Part shown: one piece after another, positions 55,194 through 64,000 of the stretch
Numbering within the stretch: position 1 is the first letter of the stretch
Layout of the letters: every line of letters begins with the position of its first letter
Origin: an uncultured Ruminiclostridium sp.
Lineage (GTDB): Bacteria > Bacillota > Clostridia > Oscillospirales > Ruminococcaceae
Reading direction: 5' to 3'
DNA length: 64,000 nucleotides
Assembly (NCBI GenBank): GCA_944388385.1
Contig: CALXIO010000002.1
Coordinates: 57,608 to 121,607 of the forward strand
Notes under the pieces: generated by a model
What the model was told of the DNA's origin: nothing
Seen by the model: the letters and a program-made list of their open reading frames with translations, nothing else
The model's database searches: none
Program-made: the position numbers and the translations under genes

Positions 55194-56996
55194 TCATTCA
55201 CCACTTATGCCAAGGGCGTTTTTCATGCCCATAAGGTCAAGTCCGAAAAGCTGAAGCTGTCTTGTAAATGTGGCCTGGGGTACAAAGCCCTCAACGGCGG
55301 TTAATTTAATCCTTCCGGTATAGCCGAAAACAGCAAGCATTGATGATATTTTCTCACCGATACCGCCGTTTTTAGAGCTTTCCTCAAAGATATAAACCTC
55401 TTTATAGGAGGAGATGATTTTAATAATTTCCTCGCTTATGGGGTATATCTTTATAAGCTGTAAAATATCCGCTTCATTCTGAAGCTGTCTTGCATAGGCT
55501 GTAATTCTGCCGTAGGTTATTATAAGCCTTTGCTTGTTGTTATTAAAATACCTGTAGTCGCTGTACATCTGTATATCGGACTTATAAAGCTCACAGCCCC
55601 TTGCATATCTGACAGCACAAAGTCCATCATCACAGCATATTGCCCTTTCAAGGCACAGGGTAAGCTCGTGATTATCCGAGGGAGAATAAATTGTGGCATT
55701 GGGAATAGAGGTCAGCATAGGTACATCAAATATGCCCTGGTGGGTTTCTCCGTCCTCGCCTACAAGTCCTGCTCTGTCAACAGTCAGCACCACATGGCGC
55801 TTTTCTATTGAGCAGTCGTGAATAAGCTGGTCATAGCTTCTTTGTAAAAATGAGGAGTAAACCGCAAACACAGGGGTTTTACCGCCTGCGGCAAGTCCTG
55901 CCGCAAAGGTTACCGCATGAGCCTCAGCTATACCCACATCAAAATACCTCTCCGGAAATTCCTTGGCAAAATGCTGAAGTCCTGTGCCGTATTTCATAGC
56001 CGCAGTAATCCCGCATATTGAGCTGTCATTCTTAGATAGCTCGGCTATTGTTTCTCCGAAGGTGTCTGTAAAGCTTTTGCTTTCGCATTTCGGGGCATCT
56101 TTAGGGGCTATTCCGTGATATTCTCCCGGATTTTCCTCAGCCGCCTTAAAGCCCTTTCCCTTTTTGGTATATATATGAACAAGGCAGGGTCGCCTCATCA
56201 TTTTAGCTACCGACAGAGCCTCTGTCAGCTCCTCTAAATTGTGGCCGTCTATGGGGCCTAAGTATTTAAATCCCAGATTTTCAAAGAAGTTGCTGTTAAA
56301 TAAAGCGGATTTAATCATCTTCTTTGCACCCTGCATGGCACCGGCTACACTCTTGCCGATTACAGGGGTTTTATCAAGGATATTTTCAACGGATTTTTTA
56401 GTGCTGTAATATTTCTTTGACGAGCGTATCTGAGCTAAATAAAGAGCCAGACCTCCTGTATTTTTAGAAATGGACATCTGGTTTTCATTAAGCACTATTA
56501 TAAGATTGCAGTCGGATTTTCCTGCATTGTTAAGACCCTCATAAGCCTCTCCGCCGGTAAATGCTCCGTCCCCTATTACAGCCACTACGCTGTGATTGTC
56601 ATTACTTAACTGCATAGCCTTTGCAAGGCCTAATGCGGCGGAAATTGAAATACTGCTGTGACCGCCTATAAAGGCATCATGGGGGGATTCAAGACTTTTG
56701 GGAAATCCGGAAATACCGTTTTCACGGCGCAGGGAATCAAAGCATCCTGCTCTGCCCGTAATTATCTTATGGGCGTAAGCCTGATGCCCCACATCAAACA
56801 CGAATTTATCCTGTGGCGAATCAAACACCGAGTGCATCGCCACCGTAAGTTCTACACTACCCAGATTTGACGCTAAATGACCGCCGTTTTCCATAACGGT
56901 ATGATATATCATGCGGCGGAGCTGTTTGCAAAGCTCCTTTTGTTTTTCTATATCAAGCGTCTTTATATACCCGGGAGAAATTTTGCCTAAAGCCAA
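55194..56996 (-). CDS. dxs: 1-Deoxy-D-xylulose-5-phosphate synthase
   Basis: 600-residue thiamine-diphosphate enzyme, first step of the MEP isoprenoid pathway. Seen: GGHLASNLGSVELTVAMH, DVGHQAYAHKIITGR, the ThDP motif VIGDGAFTGGEAYEGLNNAG near 140, YLGPIDGHNLEEL, VGIAEAHAVTFAAGLA with the catalytic Glu, and DRAGLVGEDGETHQG. Next to ispA, which uses its products. Slightly shorter than average (about 620). Confidence 0.96.
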   Translation of the reverse strand: MALGKISPGYIKTLDIEKQKELCKQLRRMIYHTVMENGGHLASNLGSVELTVAMHSVFDSPQDKFVFDVGHQAYAHKIITGRAGCFDSLRRENGISGFPKSLESPHDAFIGGHSSISISAALGLAKAMQLSNDNHSVVAVIGDGAFTGGEAYEGLNNAGKSDCNLIIVLNENQMSISKNTGGLALYLAQIRSSKKYYSTKKSVENILDKTPVIGKSVAGAMQGAKKMIKSALFNSNFFENLGFKYLGPIDGHNLEELTEALSVAKMMRRPCLVHIYTKKGKGFKAAEENPGEYHGIAPKDAPKCESKSFTDTFGETIAELSKNDSSICGITAAMKYGTGLQHFAKEFPERYFDVGIAEAHAVTFAAGLAAGGKTPVFAVYSSFLQRSYDQLIHDCSIEKRHVVLTVDRAGLVGEDGETHQGIFDVPMLTSIPNATIYSPSDNHELTLCLERAICCDDGLCAVRYARGCELYKSDIQMYSDYRYFNNNKQRLIITYGRITAYARQLQNEADILQLIKIYPISEEIIKIISSYKEVYIFEESSKNGGIGEKISSMLAVFGYTGRIKLTAVEGFVPQATFTRQLQLFGLDLMGMKNALGISGE

Positions 56997-57017
56997 ATAA
57001 TCAGCCCACTTTCCCTA

Positions 57018-57524
57018 TTATACAGGCACTACCACAATGGGAAATGCCATAGCTATAATTATACCCAGTAATGCGCCGGCAAGCACCTCTAAGGGGGTAT
57101 GACCTAAAAATTCCTTTAAGTCCTTTGTTTCCTCCACATTACGGGATGTGTATTCATCAACATTATCATCGAATTTATCCATAAACTCTTCGTCAAGCTC
57201 GTTTACCATTCTTCTGAGCCTGTTTATTTCCTTTGCGTGAAGTCCTGCCGCCCTTCTGACACCGGTAGCATCATACATAACTACCATGGCAAGCACCATA
57301 GCAAGGGCAAACTCCGCTGAACATATACCGCATACTCTACAGGTGGAAATTACAAGAGAGCATACAGTAGCTGAGTGAGCAGAGGGCATACCTCCTGCAC
57401 CTGTCAGTCTTTCTGCACAGAATTTTTTAGTTTTAATAAGATGTAGAATAGTCTTTATTATCTGGGCTGAAACCCAGCTGATAACGGCTATTAACAAAAT
57501 CACATTAAATTCATCAGTTCTCAT
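57018..57524 (-). CDS. DUF212 / divergent PAP2 membrane protein
   Basis: 168 residues with about four membrane segments. YuiD-like family signature: KFCAERLTGAGGMPSAHSATVCSL, and DATGVRRAAGLHAKEIN. PSAH recalls the phosphatase motif of PAP2 enzymes, so undecaprenyl or prenyl pyrophosphate could be the substrate; location between dxs and ispA fits. A soluble charged loop (about 90-130) is present. Confidence 0.8.
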   Translation of the reverse strand: MRTDEFNVILLIAVISWVSAQIIKTILHLIKTKKFCAERLTGAGGMPSAHSATVCSLVISTCRVCGICSAEFALAMVLAMVVMYDATGVRRAAGLHAKEINRLRRMVNELDEEFMDKFDDNVDEYTSRNVEETKDLKEFLGHTPLEVLAGALLGIIIAMAFPIVVVPV

Positions 57525-57532
57525 ATATTTAC

Positions 57533-58441
57533 CTACTTGTTTCTTCTGAGAAGCATCGCTGTAAGCTCAGAAAGAAATTTATTTTCACTGAAATACTTCA
57601 GTTCATTTTCCGCTTTTTCAGAATATTTAAGGGCTTCCTTTTTAGCACCCTCAAGAGAAAGCAAGGTAACGGTTGTAACCTTTCCCTGCTCATTGTCGCT
57701 TCCTATGGGCTTGCCTAAATCCTCAGCGGTTGCCGTTACATCAAGTATATCATCCACTATCTGAAAGGCAATACCGAGATTATAGGCATATTCCCTTGCG
57801 TGGGAAATAAATTCCTCATCAGCACCTGCACAAACAGCCCCCATACAGCAAGCCGCTATAAGAAGCTGTGAGGTTTTAAGCTCATACATGGAATAAAGTC
57901 CGTTAAGATCCCACTTAGTTCCTGCCACATCATTTATCTGACCGCCTATCATCTTCATAACACAATCAGAAAGTATTGATATGGTTTTTACTGCGGCCAA
58001 AGGGTCTTTTGCTCTGTCTGCTATTTCCTTAAAGGCAAGCACCGAAAGTCCGTCGCCTGCAAGTAGGGCATTAGCCTCCCCGAAGGCTATATGACAGCTT
58101 GGCTTTCCTCTTCGCATATCGTCATCATCCATACAGGGAAGATCGTCATGTATTAAGGAAAAGGTGTGTATAAGCTCTATTGCAACAGCACAGGGCAAGG
58201 CATCGTTTATATTTCCTCCTGCCACCCTGCACAGCTCCAAAGTAAGCAAAGGTCTTATTCTTTTTCCCCCTGCACTAAGGCTGTACTGACAAGCCTTTGA
58301 CAGTACCGGGTAATTTTCAGAATCCTTGTCAAGCCTTTCATAAAAGCCATTAAGCTCCTGTTCTATGGCTTCACAGTAAAATCTGAAAATATCATCAAAA
58401 TTATCAGAATTGCATTTTTTACTGCCGATAACAAGCTCCAT
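57533..58441 (-). CDS. ispA: Polyprenyl (farnesyl/geranyl) diphosphate synthase
   Basis: 302 residues. First Asp-rich motif DDLPCMDDDDMRRGKP near 105, second FQIVDDILD near 235, GGKRIRPLL, and GQINDVAGTK. The two residues inserted in the first DDxxD motif and the size fit farnesyl-type synthases of bacteria (IspA). ATG overlaps the xseB stop. Confidence 0.93.
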   Translation of the reverse strand: MELVIGSKKCNSDNFDDIFRFYCEAIEQELNGFYERLDKDSENYPVLSKACQYSLSAGGKRIRPLLTLELCRVAGGNINDALPCAVAIELIHTFSLIHDDLPCMDDDDMRRGKPSCHIAFGEANALLAGDGLSVLAFKEIADRAKDPLAAVKTISILSDCVMKMIGGQINDVAGTKWDLNGLYSMYELKTSQLLIAACCMGAVCAGADEEFISHAREYAYNLGIAFQIVDDILDVTATAEDLGKPIGSDNEQGKVTTVTLLSLEGAKKEALKYSEKAENELKYFSENKFLSELTAMLLRRNK

Positions 58442-58644
58442 TATTCTGCCTCTTGTACTTGATTTAAATTTTTAACTGTCAGCGTAGCCTTATCAAGATA
58501 ATCCTTACAGAAGCTGATAAGCTCCACTGCCCTTTTATAATATTCCATGGAGCTGTCAAGGGAAATATCTTTTTCGGACATTTTAGCGGAAATATCCTTC
58601 AGCTCCTGCATGGCCTGTTCAAAAGTTAGCTTTTTAGCTGCCAT
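58441..58644 (-). CDS. xseB: Exodeoxyribonuclease VII small subunit
   Basis: 67 residues from ATG 58644 with GGAG upstream: LTFEQAMQELKDISAKMSEKDISLDSSMEYYKRAVELISFCKDYLDKA, the typical helical hairpin. Forms exonuclease VII with the XseA encoded just upstream (11-base overlap). Confidence 0.93.
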   Translation of the reverse strand: MAAKKLTFEQAMQELKDISAKMSEKDISLDSSMEYYKRAVELISFCKDYLDKATLTVKNLNQVQEAE

Positions 58645-59863
58645 AATTACTCTCCTCATTATGTATAAGGTCAGTGACGATGGCTTTTACAGTACCGTCC
58701 TCAACCATTACGGAAATATTGTCCCCTTTGCTTAACTGCGTTACTGAGCTTACCGTTTTATTATCCGTCATAGTTATTGAATATCCCCGTTTTAATACAT
58801 TAAGGGGATTTACAGCAGAAATATAATCGGTAATGCCAATAAGCTCCTTTGATAAATCAGCAAGCTTATTATTTACCGCAGTATATATTGACCTTGATAT
58901 TAAATCAAGCTGATTTTTATCATTTTCAAGCCTTTTTTCAGGCGATAATGCCTTTACATTACGGGCAAGCATATCAAGATTGTTTTTGTAAAAATCCATT
59001 CTGCTTGTAAGACTACCGTAAATAAGGCTTCCTGTGGCATCTATCTCGTTTATATAGTCGGCTACTGTTTTTGGGGTAACCATAACCGCCGCATCTGTGG
59101 GATTTCTGGCTCTCATATCCGCTACAAAATCAGTAATGCTGAAGTCATATTCATGACCCACCGCTGAAATTGTAGGAATATCACTCTGATATAACCGTCT
59201 TGCAAGATTTTCATCATTAAAGCAGGATAATTCATCCTTTGAGCCGCCGCCTCTGCCGATGATAATAACATCCGCACCTGTGCTCTGCGCTCTGTCAAGA
59301 GCAGAAATAAGCGAAGCAGGCGCTCCTATGCCCTGTACAAGGCTCGGTATAAATATTACCTCAATTAAGGGAAGTCTTTCTGATAGCTTGCTTAAAATAT
59401 CCCCGATAGCAGCACCTGTATCTGAAGTTATTACGCAAACCCTTCTTATAAAAGCCGGAAGGGGTCGTTTTTTATTGAAAAGTCCCTCTGCTTCAAGCCT
59501 TGCTCTTAATTCCTCAAAGGCATTATTTTGTATACCGGTGGGCAAAATCTGTGCCACATAAATTTGACAGACTGAGTCCTTATATACACTGACTTTGCCT
59601 CTTACTATAACGGTCATTCCGTCCTCAACTGCAAAATCAAGATACTGGGCATTTTGCCTGAACATAACGCATTTCATTGAAATGTTGTTGTCCTGTTCAT
59701 CCTTAAGGGTAAAATATATATGTCCTGAGGCATAATGGAGCTTAAAGCCCGACACCACACCCACAACATATAAATCCCTTAAAGCGGTATCTCCTGCTAT
59801 GGTGTTTGCAATTCTTGTGTTTACCTGAGAAACGGTTACCGTTCTTATCTGATCACACATCAC
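58634..59863 (-). CDS. xseA: Exodeoxyribonuclease VII large subunit
   Basis: 409 residues. OB-fold N-terminus (VVGVVSGFKLHYASGHIYFTLKDE), catalytic domain with VCVITSDTGAAIGDI, IIGRGGGSKDELSCFNDENLAR and ISAVGHEYDFSITDFVADMRARNPTDAA, and C-terminal VLKRGYSI. Degrades single-stranded DNA from both ends. Overlaps nusB by 11 bases. Confidence 0.95.
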   Translation of the reverse strand: MMCDQIRTVTVSQVNTRIANTIAGDTALRDLYVVGVVSGFKLHYASGHIYFTLKDEQDNNISMKCVMFRQNAQYLDFAVEDGMTVIVRGKVSVYKDSVCQIYVAQILPTGIQNNAFEELRARLEAEGLFNKKRPLPAFIRRVCVITSDTGAAIGDILSKLSERLPLIEVIFIPSLVQGIGAPASLISALDRAQSTGADVIIIGRGGGSKDELSCFNDENLARRLYQSDIPTISAVGHEYDFSITDFVADMRARNPTDAAVMVTPKTVADYINEIDATGSLIYGSLTSRMDFYKNNLDMLARNVKALSPEKRLENDKNQLDLISRSIYTAVNNKLADLSKELIGITDYISAVNPLNVLKRGYSITMTDNKTVSSVTQLSKGDNISVMVEDGTVKAIVTDLIHNEESNYGS

Positions 59864-60269
59864 AGTTTTCCTTGTAATAAGAATTTAAAACACCGTTTAT
59901 AAAGGCTGAGTCATTTTTATAGGAATATTCCTTTGCAAACTCTATGGCCTCATTTATAGCCACCTTATCGGGAACCTTGTCATTATACTTTATCTCAAAT
60001 AACGCAATTTCAAGTAAGGTAAGATCCAGCGCCGCAATTCTGTCTACGGTTCTTGTGGGAGAATAGGCATCAATAATGCTGTCAAGCTCTTCCTTATGCT
60101 CTAAGACACCGTTTACTATGTAAAGTGAATCCTTTGTATATTCTATCTCCATTGATTCCTCACAGGACTGAAGAATTTCTTCAAGGGAGGAATCATTTAA
60201 TTTCATCTGAAAAAGGATAAGAAAAGCAGCTTCTCTTATCTCATGTCTGGTTAATTTTCTGTCCGGCAT
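59853..60269 (-). CDS. nusB: Transcription antitermination factor NusB
   Basis: 138 residues, all-helical. LTRHEIREAAFLILFQMKLND at the start, DSIIDAYSPTRTVDRIAALDLTLLEIALFEI and VAINEAIEFAKEYSYKNDSAFINGVL near the end are the family signatures. Binds boxA RNA during rRNA transcription. Between the Asp23 gene and xseA. Confidence 0.95.
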   Translation of the reverse strand: MPDRKLTRHEIREAAFLILFQMKLNDSSLEEILQSCEESMEIEYTKDSLYIVNGVLEHKEELDSIIDAYSPTRTVDRIAALDLTLLEIALFEIKYNDKVPDKVAINEAIEFAKEYSYKNDSAFINGVLNSYYKENCDV

Positions 60270-60286
60270 ATTTTACTTTCCTTTGT

Positions 60287-60652
60287 TTATTCCTGTGCTG
60301 AGGGGTTAAGCTTAATATCAGCTATTCTGACATTTACCTTAGAAACAGATATTCCTACCATATCCTGAATAGCCTGCTTTACCGCATTCTGAACAGATGA
60401 TGCTACCTGAGTAGCCTTGTATCCCTGAAGCACCACTATATTTACAGTAACCTCAACATGGTCACCCTTGAGTGCTATCTTAACAGGATTATAGGCCTTA
60501 CCGGGTATCTGCACTACCTTATCCCCGGGGATGAGATATTCCCCTCTTGATGCAACGCCTCTTATTTCTGTGGACGCTACCTCGGCTATCTTTGCTAAAA
60601 CTTCATTGGATATTTTAAGACTGGCATTTGTCCTGGTCTGCTTTTTATTCAT
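60287..60652 (-). CDS. Asp23/Gls24 family envelope-stress protein
   Basis: 121 residues from ATG 60652 with GGAGG 8 bases upstream. Asp23 core: LKISNEVLAKIAEVASTEIRGVASR, KIALKGDHVEVTVNIVVLQGYKATQVASSVQNAVKQAI and VSKVNVRIADIKL. Cytoplasmic family of the cell-envelope stress response; commonly just upstream of nusB in Clostridia, as here. Confidence 0.9.
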   Translation of the reverse strand: MNKKQTRTNASLKISNEVLAKIAEVASTEIRGVASRGEYLIPGDKVVQIPGKAYNPVKIALKGDHVEVTVNIVVLQGYKATQVASSVQNAVKQAIQDMVGISVSKVNVRIADIKLNPSAQE

Positions 60653-60780
60653 GTCATAACCTCCCGTAAATAATTTCCATAATATGGATGCCAAATCAGC
60701 CCATACTACACTTATTATCATTATACACCATAATGAATAAAATTACAAGGGGATATAAACTATTTATGCAAAAACTTGCA

Positions 60781-61317
60781 TTAAAACAAATTATCTTTGT
60801 AATTTTCAAAATCATCAAGTAAAAGCCTTAAAGCAAAGGCGGATAATACATAATATACAGGATATTCACCGGTAAATTCAACCGGCATTTCAAAGGGGGT
60901 TATCATTCTTTGCTGAAAGGAAACAAGCTGGCGGTTAAGGGATAAAGTGATAAAGCCGTCGCTTATGCTTGTATAGGAAATGGTATCAGTACCGGAAATT
61001 CCGCAGGTTATCACCGGATAGGCTGTTTTGCTTAGCATTTCTATATGCCCTTTATCCTGTGAATCCACTATAAATAAGGGATCGGAGGCTATGTTCATAT
61101 CAGCAGAAAAACAGGAACTTTCAGTTAGAATAATTACCGGGCTGTCCCCTTTTATATATTTTATATCCCCTGATGTTATCAGCATCAGCCTGCAAAGGGC
61201 GGTGGGGGTGATTATTTCCTCCCTGCTTATAACGGCACAGTTATCCTTTAATAAAAGGCTGTCTTTGATATAATTTCCAAGAGCGGATTTTTTATCGGAT
61301 ATTATTACAGTTTTCAT
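60781..61317 (-). CDS. Conserved-looking protein of unknown function
   Basis: 178 residues from ATG 61317 (ACAGGTGAT upstream). The first 85 residues look like a small alpha/beta fold (KTVIISDKKSALGNYIKDSL; SPVIILTESS), and the rest has a Mur-ligase-like ring (YPVITCGISGTDTISYTSISDGFITLSLNRQLVSF). No catalytic motif. It lies between spoVS and the Asp23 gene, with a terminator between it and spoVS, so it may be expressed on its own. Function unknown. Confidence 0.6.
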   Translation of the reverse strand: MKTVIISDKKSALGNYIKDSLLLKDNCAVISREEIITPTALCRLMLITSGDIKYIKGDSPVIILTESSCFSADMNIASDPLFIVDSQDKGHIEMLSKTAYPVITCGISGTDTISYTSISDGFITLSLNRQLVSFQQRMITPFEMPVEFTGEYPVYYVLSAFALRLLLDDFENYKDNLF

Positions 61318-61387
61318 ATTATCACCTGTAGATAATATCTGCATGATTTTATAGTTTATACTTATTTTATGTATATCATAAATAAAA

Positions 61388-61412
61388 AAGCCTGTGCTTA
61401 GCACAGGCTTAA
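61388..61412 (-). terminator. Terminator after spoVS
   Basis: AAGCCTGTGC pairs with GCACAGGCTT; TTTTTATT follows on the minus strand. Confidence 0.88.
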
Positions 61413-61417
61413 TTAAC

Positions 61418-61678
61418 TTATCTGCATTCTACTATGAATTTCATAGCAGTGCGTTCTTCGCCGTCAATATTTACTGTGGCGAATGCAGGAATACATATCA
61501 GGTCAACTCCTGATAATGCCATGTAGCTTCTTGAGATTGCTATGGCCTTTACTGCCTGGTTAGCAGCACCGGCACCTACAGCCTGTACCTCAACCTCTCC
61601 GTTTTCACGGATAACAGCTGCAATAGCACCTGCAACTGACTTGGGTACCGACTTTGCGGAAACCTTTACAACTTCCAT
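61418..61678 (-). CDS. spoVS: Stage V sporulation protein S (SpoVS)
   Basis: 86 residues from ATG 61678 with GGGAGG upstream. MEVVKVSAKSVPKSVAGAIAAVIRENGEVEVQAVGAGAANQAVKAIAI and PAFATVNIDGEERTAMKF are the near-invariant SpoVS sequence. An Alba-like fold; needed for late spore stages in Bacillus. Next to ymdB, the usual Clostridial neighbour. Confidence 0.95.
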   Translation of the reverse strand: MEVVKVSAKSVPKSVAGAIAAVIRENGEVEVQAVGAGAANQAVKAIAISRSYMALSGVDLICIPAFATVNIDGEERTAMKFIVECR

Positions 61679-61700
61679 TTTTTTCTTTCCTCCCTGTAAA

Positions 61701-62465
61701 TTAACACCGGATGCGTTCAATAGAACTGCATTTTCCGGTTTTTTCATCAACTGTAAGTACAACACCGCATATCGTGAAATCGCCCTCCGCATATTCATAG
61801 CGCTGGGGATATCCGGTAAGCATATTACTGATGATTATTTCCTTTTTTATACCCAGTACCGAATCAAGTACACCTGTCATACCAACATCGGATATATAAC
61901 CGGTTGTGTCCCCCAACACTTCCTCATCCGCTGTTTGTACATGGGTATGTGTGCCAAGCACCGCTGAAACCCTGCCTGTGAGATAATGTCCCATAGCACG
62001 CTTTTCAGAGGTTGCCTCGGCATGAAAATCCACTATTATTATTTTAGAACGGATATTTTTAAGTATCCTGTCCATACAATGAAAGGGATTATCCAGATTT
62101 TGCATAAATACAGTGCCTAATAGATTGATAACAGCAACAGAATATGAGCCGAAATCAAGCTCTGTATAACCCTTGCCCACCACCTCGAAAGGGAAATTGG
62201 CAGGTCTTAATACTAAATTGCTTTCTTGGTAAAAGGCATCCATTTCCCTTCTGCGAAAACAATGATTACCGGTGGTCACCACATCAATACCGCTGTCAAG
62301 AAGATATCTTGCGGTTACCGGGGTAATGCCGTTTCCGTCTGCGGAATTTTCGCCGTTTGCTATTACAAGCTTAGCATTGTATTTATTTTTTAAATAAGGT
62401 ATCTTTTCTCTGAGATAGGCACAGGCCTTCTGGCCTACAACATCTCCGATAAATATAATGTTCAA
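61701..62465 (-). CDS. ymdB: YmdB-family metallophosphoesterase
   Basis: 254 residues. Metal-site motifs FIGDVVGQKA at residue 4, VIANGENSADGNGI near 35, TGNHCFRRREM near 65, VDFHAEATSEKRAMGHYL near 150 and GTHTHVQTADEEVL near 175, ending in the family's ERIRC region. By family it hydrolyses 2',3'-cyclic AMP and other cyclic nucleotides and affects biofilm and motility choice. Usually pairs with rny and spoVS; rny is not in the window. Confidence 0.93.
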   Translation of the reverse strand: MNIIFIGDVVGQKACAYLREKIPYLKNKYNAKLVIANGENSADGNGITPVTARYLLDSGIDVVTTGNHCFRRREMDAFYQESNLVLRPANFPFEVVGKGYTELDFGSYSVAVINLLGTVFMQNLDNPFHCMDRILKNIRSKIIIVDFHAEATSEKRAMGHYLTGRVSAVLGTHTHVQTADEEVLGDTTGYISDVGMTGVLDSVLGIKKEIIISNMLTGYPQRYEYAEGDFTICGVVLTVDEKTGKCSSIERIRC

Positions 62466-62482
62466 ATCAGATCTCCGGTTAA

Positions 62483-63814
<1,332 letters not shown>

Positions 63815-63818
63815 TTAT

Positions 63819-63847
63819 ATTATAGCAAATATTATGTAAAAATGCAA
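63819..63847 (-). promoter_or_regulatory. purA promoter
   Basis: Minus strand: TTGCAT (63842-63847), 17-base spacer, TATAAT (63819-63824). The leader of about 55 bases has a small GTCGCT/AGTGAC stem. Confidence 0.65.
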
Positions 63848-63873
63848 GATATTTTTTTAAATCTTACAAAAAA

Positions 63874-63905
63874 ATATTGGGCGCAATACGAATTGCACCC
63901 AATAT
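63874..63905 (-). terminator. Terminator of the edge gene
   Basis: ATATTGGG.GCAAT pairs with ATTGC.CCCAATAT with one mismatch; TTTTTTTGT follows on the minus strand. Confidence 0.85.
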
Positions 63906-63915
63906 CAGTAAATTA

Positions 63916-64000
63916 TCAGTAGTTTGAAATACTGCTTCTGGAAATATAAGTCAAAATTCCGTCTGCAATAGCCTGTGCGATACCGTCCTGATGAACAGGA
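63916..64000 (-). CDS. C-terminal end of a gene cut by the window edge (amidase-like?)
   Basis: The last 27 codons read HQDGIAQAIADGILTYISRSSISNY and stop at TGA. The IAxxIxxGIxxYI pattern is how N-acetylmuramoyl-L-alanine amidase (Amidase_3) proteins end, but 27 residues are too few for more than a suggestion. Confidence 0.4.
   Translation of the reverse strand, partial: PVHQDGIAQAIADGILTYISRSSISNY

Overview
The window reads as a chromosome segment of a low-GC, Gram-positive gut or rumen Clostridium relative, most like the Ruminococcus/Oscillospiraceae group. The evidence is a 6S RNA next to rarA, DnaD and DnaC-type primosome genes, the nusB-xseAB-ispA-dxs-tlyA-nadK-argR-recN cluster, spoVS (a spore-former gene), Asp23, a secreted GH5 cellulase-like lipoprotein, and TTGACA/TATAAT promoters throughout. 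This placement is inference from gene content; there is no rRNA in the window.

Left core (1-21.9 kb): a lipoprotein start, a dnaC-like/dnaD pair, then about 1.4 kb without protein genes. That stretch holds a consensus minus-strand promoter, about 800 nt of hairpin-rich sequence and three tandem terminators, which I read as a gene for a large structured non-coding RNA. It is followed by a DUF1292 gene, 6S RNA, a split TauE/SafE exporter, rarA, and a sugar/one-carbon run (xylB, a transaldolase-like aldolase, glyA, a PRPP synthetase) divergent from pfk. Next come an unusual two-gene unit (an alpha-toroid protein and a 1221-residue FN3-CapA-SGNH-like protein), a pepV-type dipeptidase, nadA and a LytTR regulator.

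Accessory island (about 21.9-43.7 kb): an 18.8-kb integrative element sits in tRNA-Pro(UGG), bounded by exact 45-bp repeats of the 3' half of the tRNA (22159-22203 and 40924-40968). Inside the left end is a complete retron: promoter, msr-msd RNA with 12-bp a1/a2 repeats, and an RT fused to a TOPRIM domain, resembling retron Eco2 (Ec67). Next come two overlapping tyrosine integrases, a RepA-like HTH protein and an excisionase. The centre is an apparently single minus-strand operon of about 9.5 kb: an XRE regulator, a PLD/DEAD helicase with DUF3427, a MutT-type Nudix protein, a peptide deformylase paralogue, an AlbA_2 protein, a D12-class adenine methyltransferase, a HerA ATPase and a NurA-like nuclease with a zinc ribbon. 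The last four form a compact candidate anti-phage module (methylation plus HerA-NurA nuclease plus an AlbA_2 sensor) that I cannot match to a named system. The right part has HNH, XRE and DUF4238 genes. Just outside attR lie a second HNH homologue and a large serine recombinase broken by two in-frame TAG codons, so the locus has taken several insertions.

Right core (43.8-64 kb): peptide deformylase (close paralogue of the island copy), an ABC exporter, a GH5 cellulase lipoprotein and a degenerate LCP-like membrane protein, divergent from alr-cysK. A tRNA cluster (Val, Asp, Asp, Gly) follows, then a long minus-strand housekeeping block from purA to recN covering purine synthesis, a cyclic-nucleotide phosphodiesterase, SpoVS, Asp23, NusB, exonuclease VII, isoprenoid precursor synthesis, RNA methylation, NAD kinase, arginine regulation and DNA repair. 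The start of an amidase-like gene's C-terminus is cut by the right edge. No CRISPR array, rRNA or intact insertion sequence was seen.
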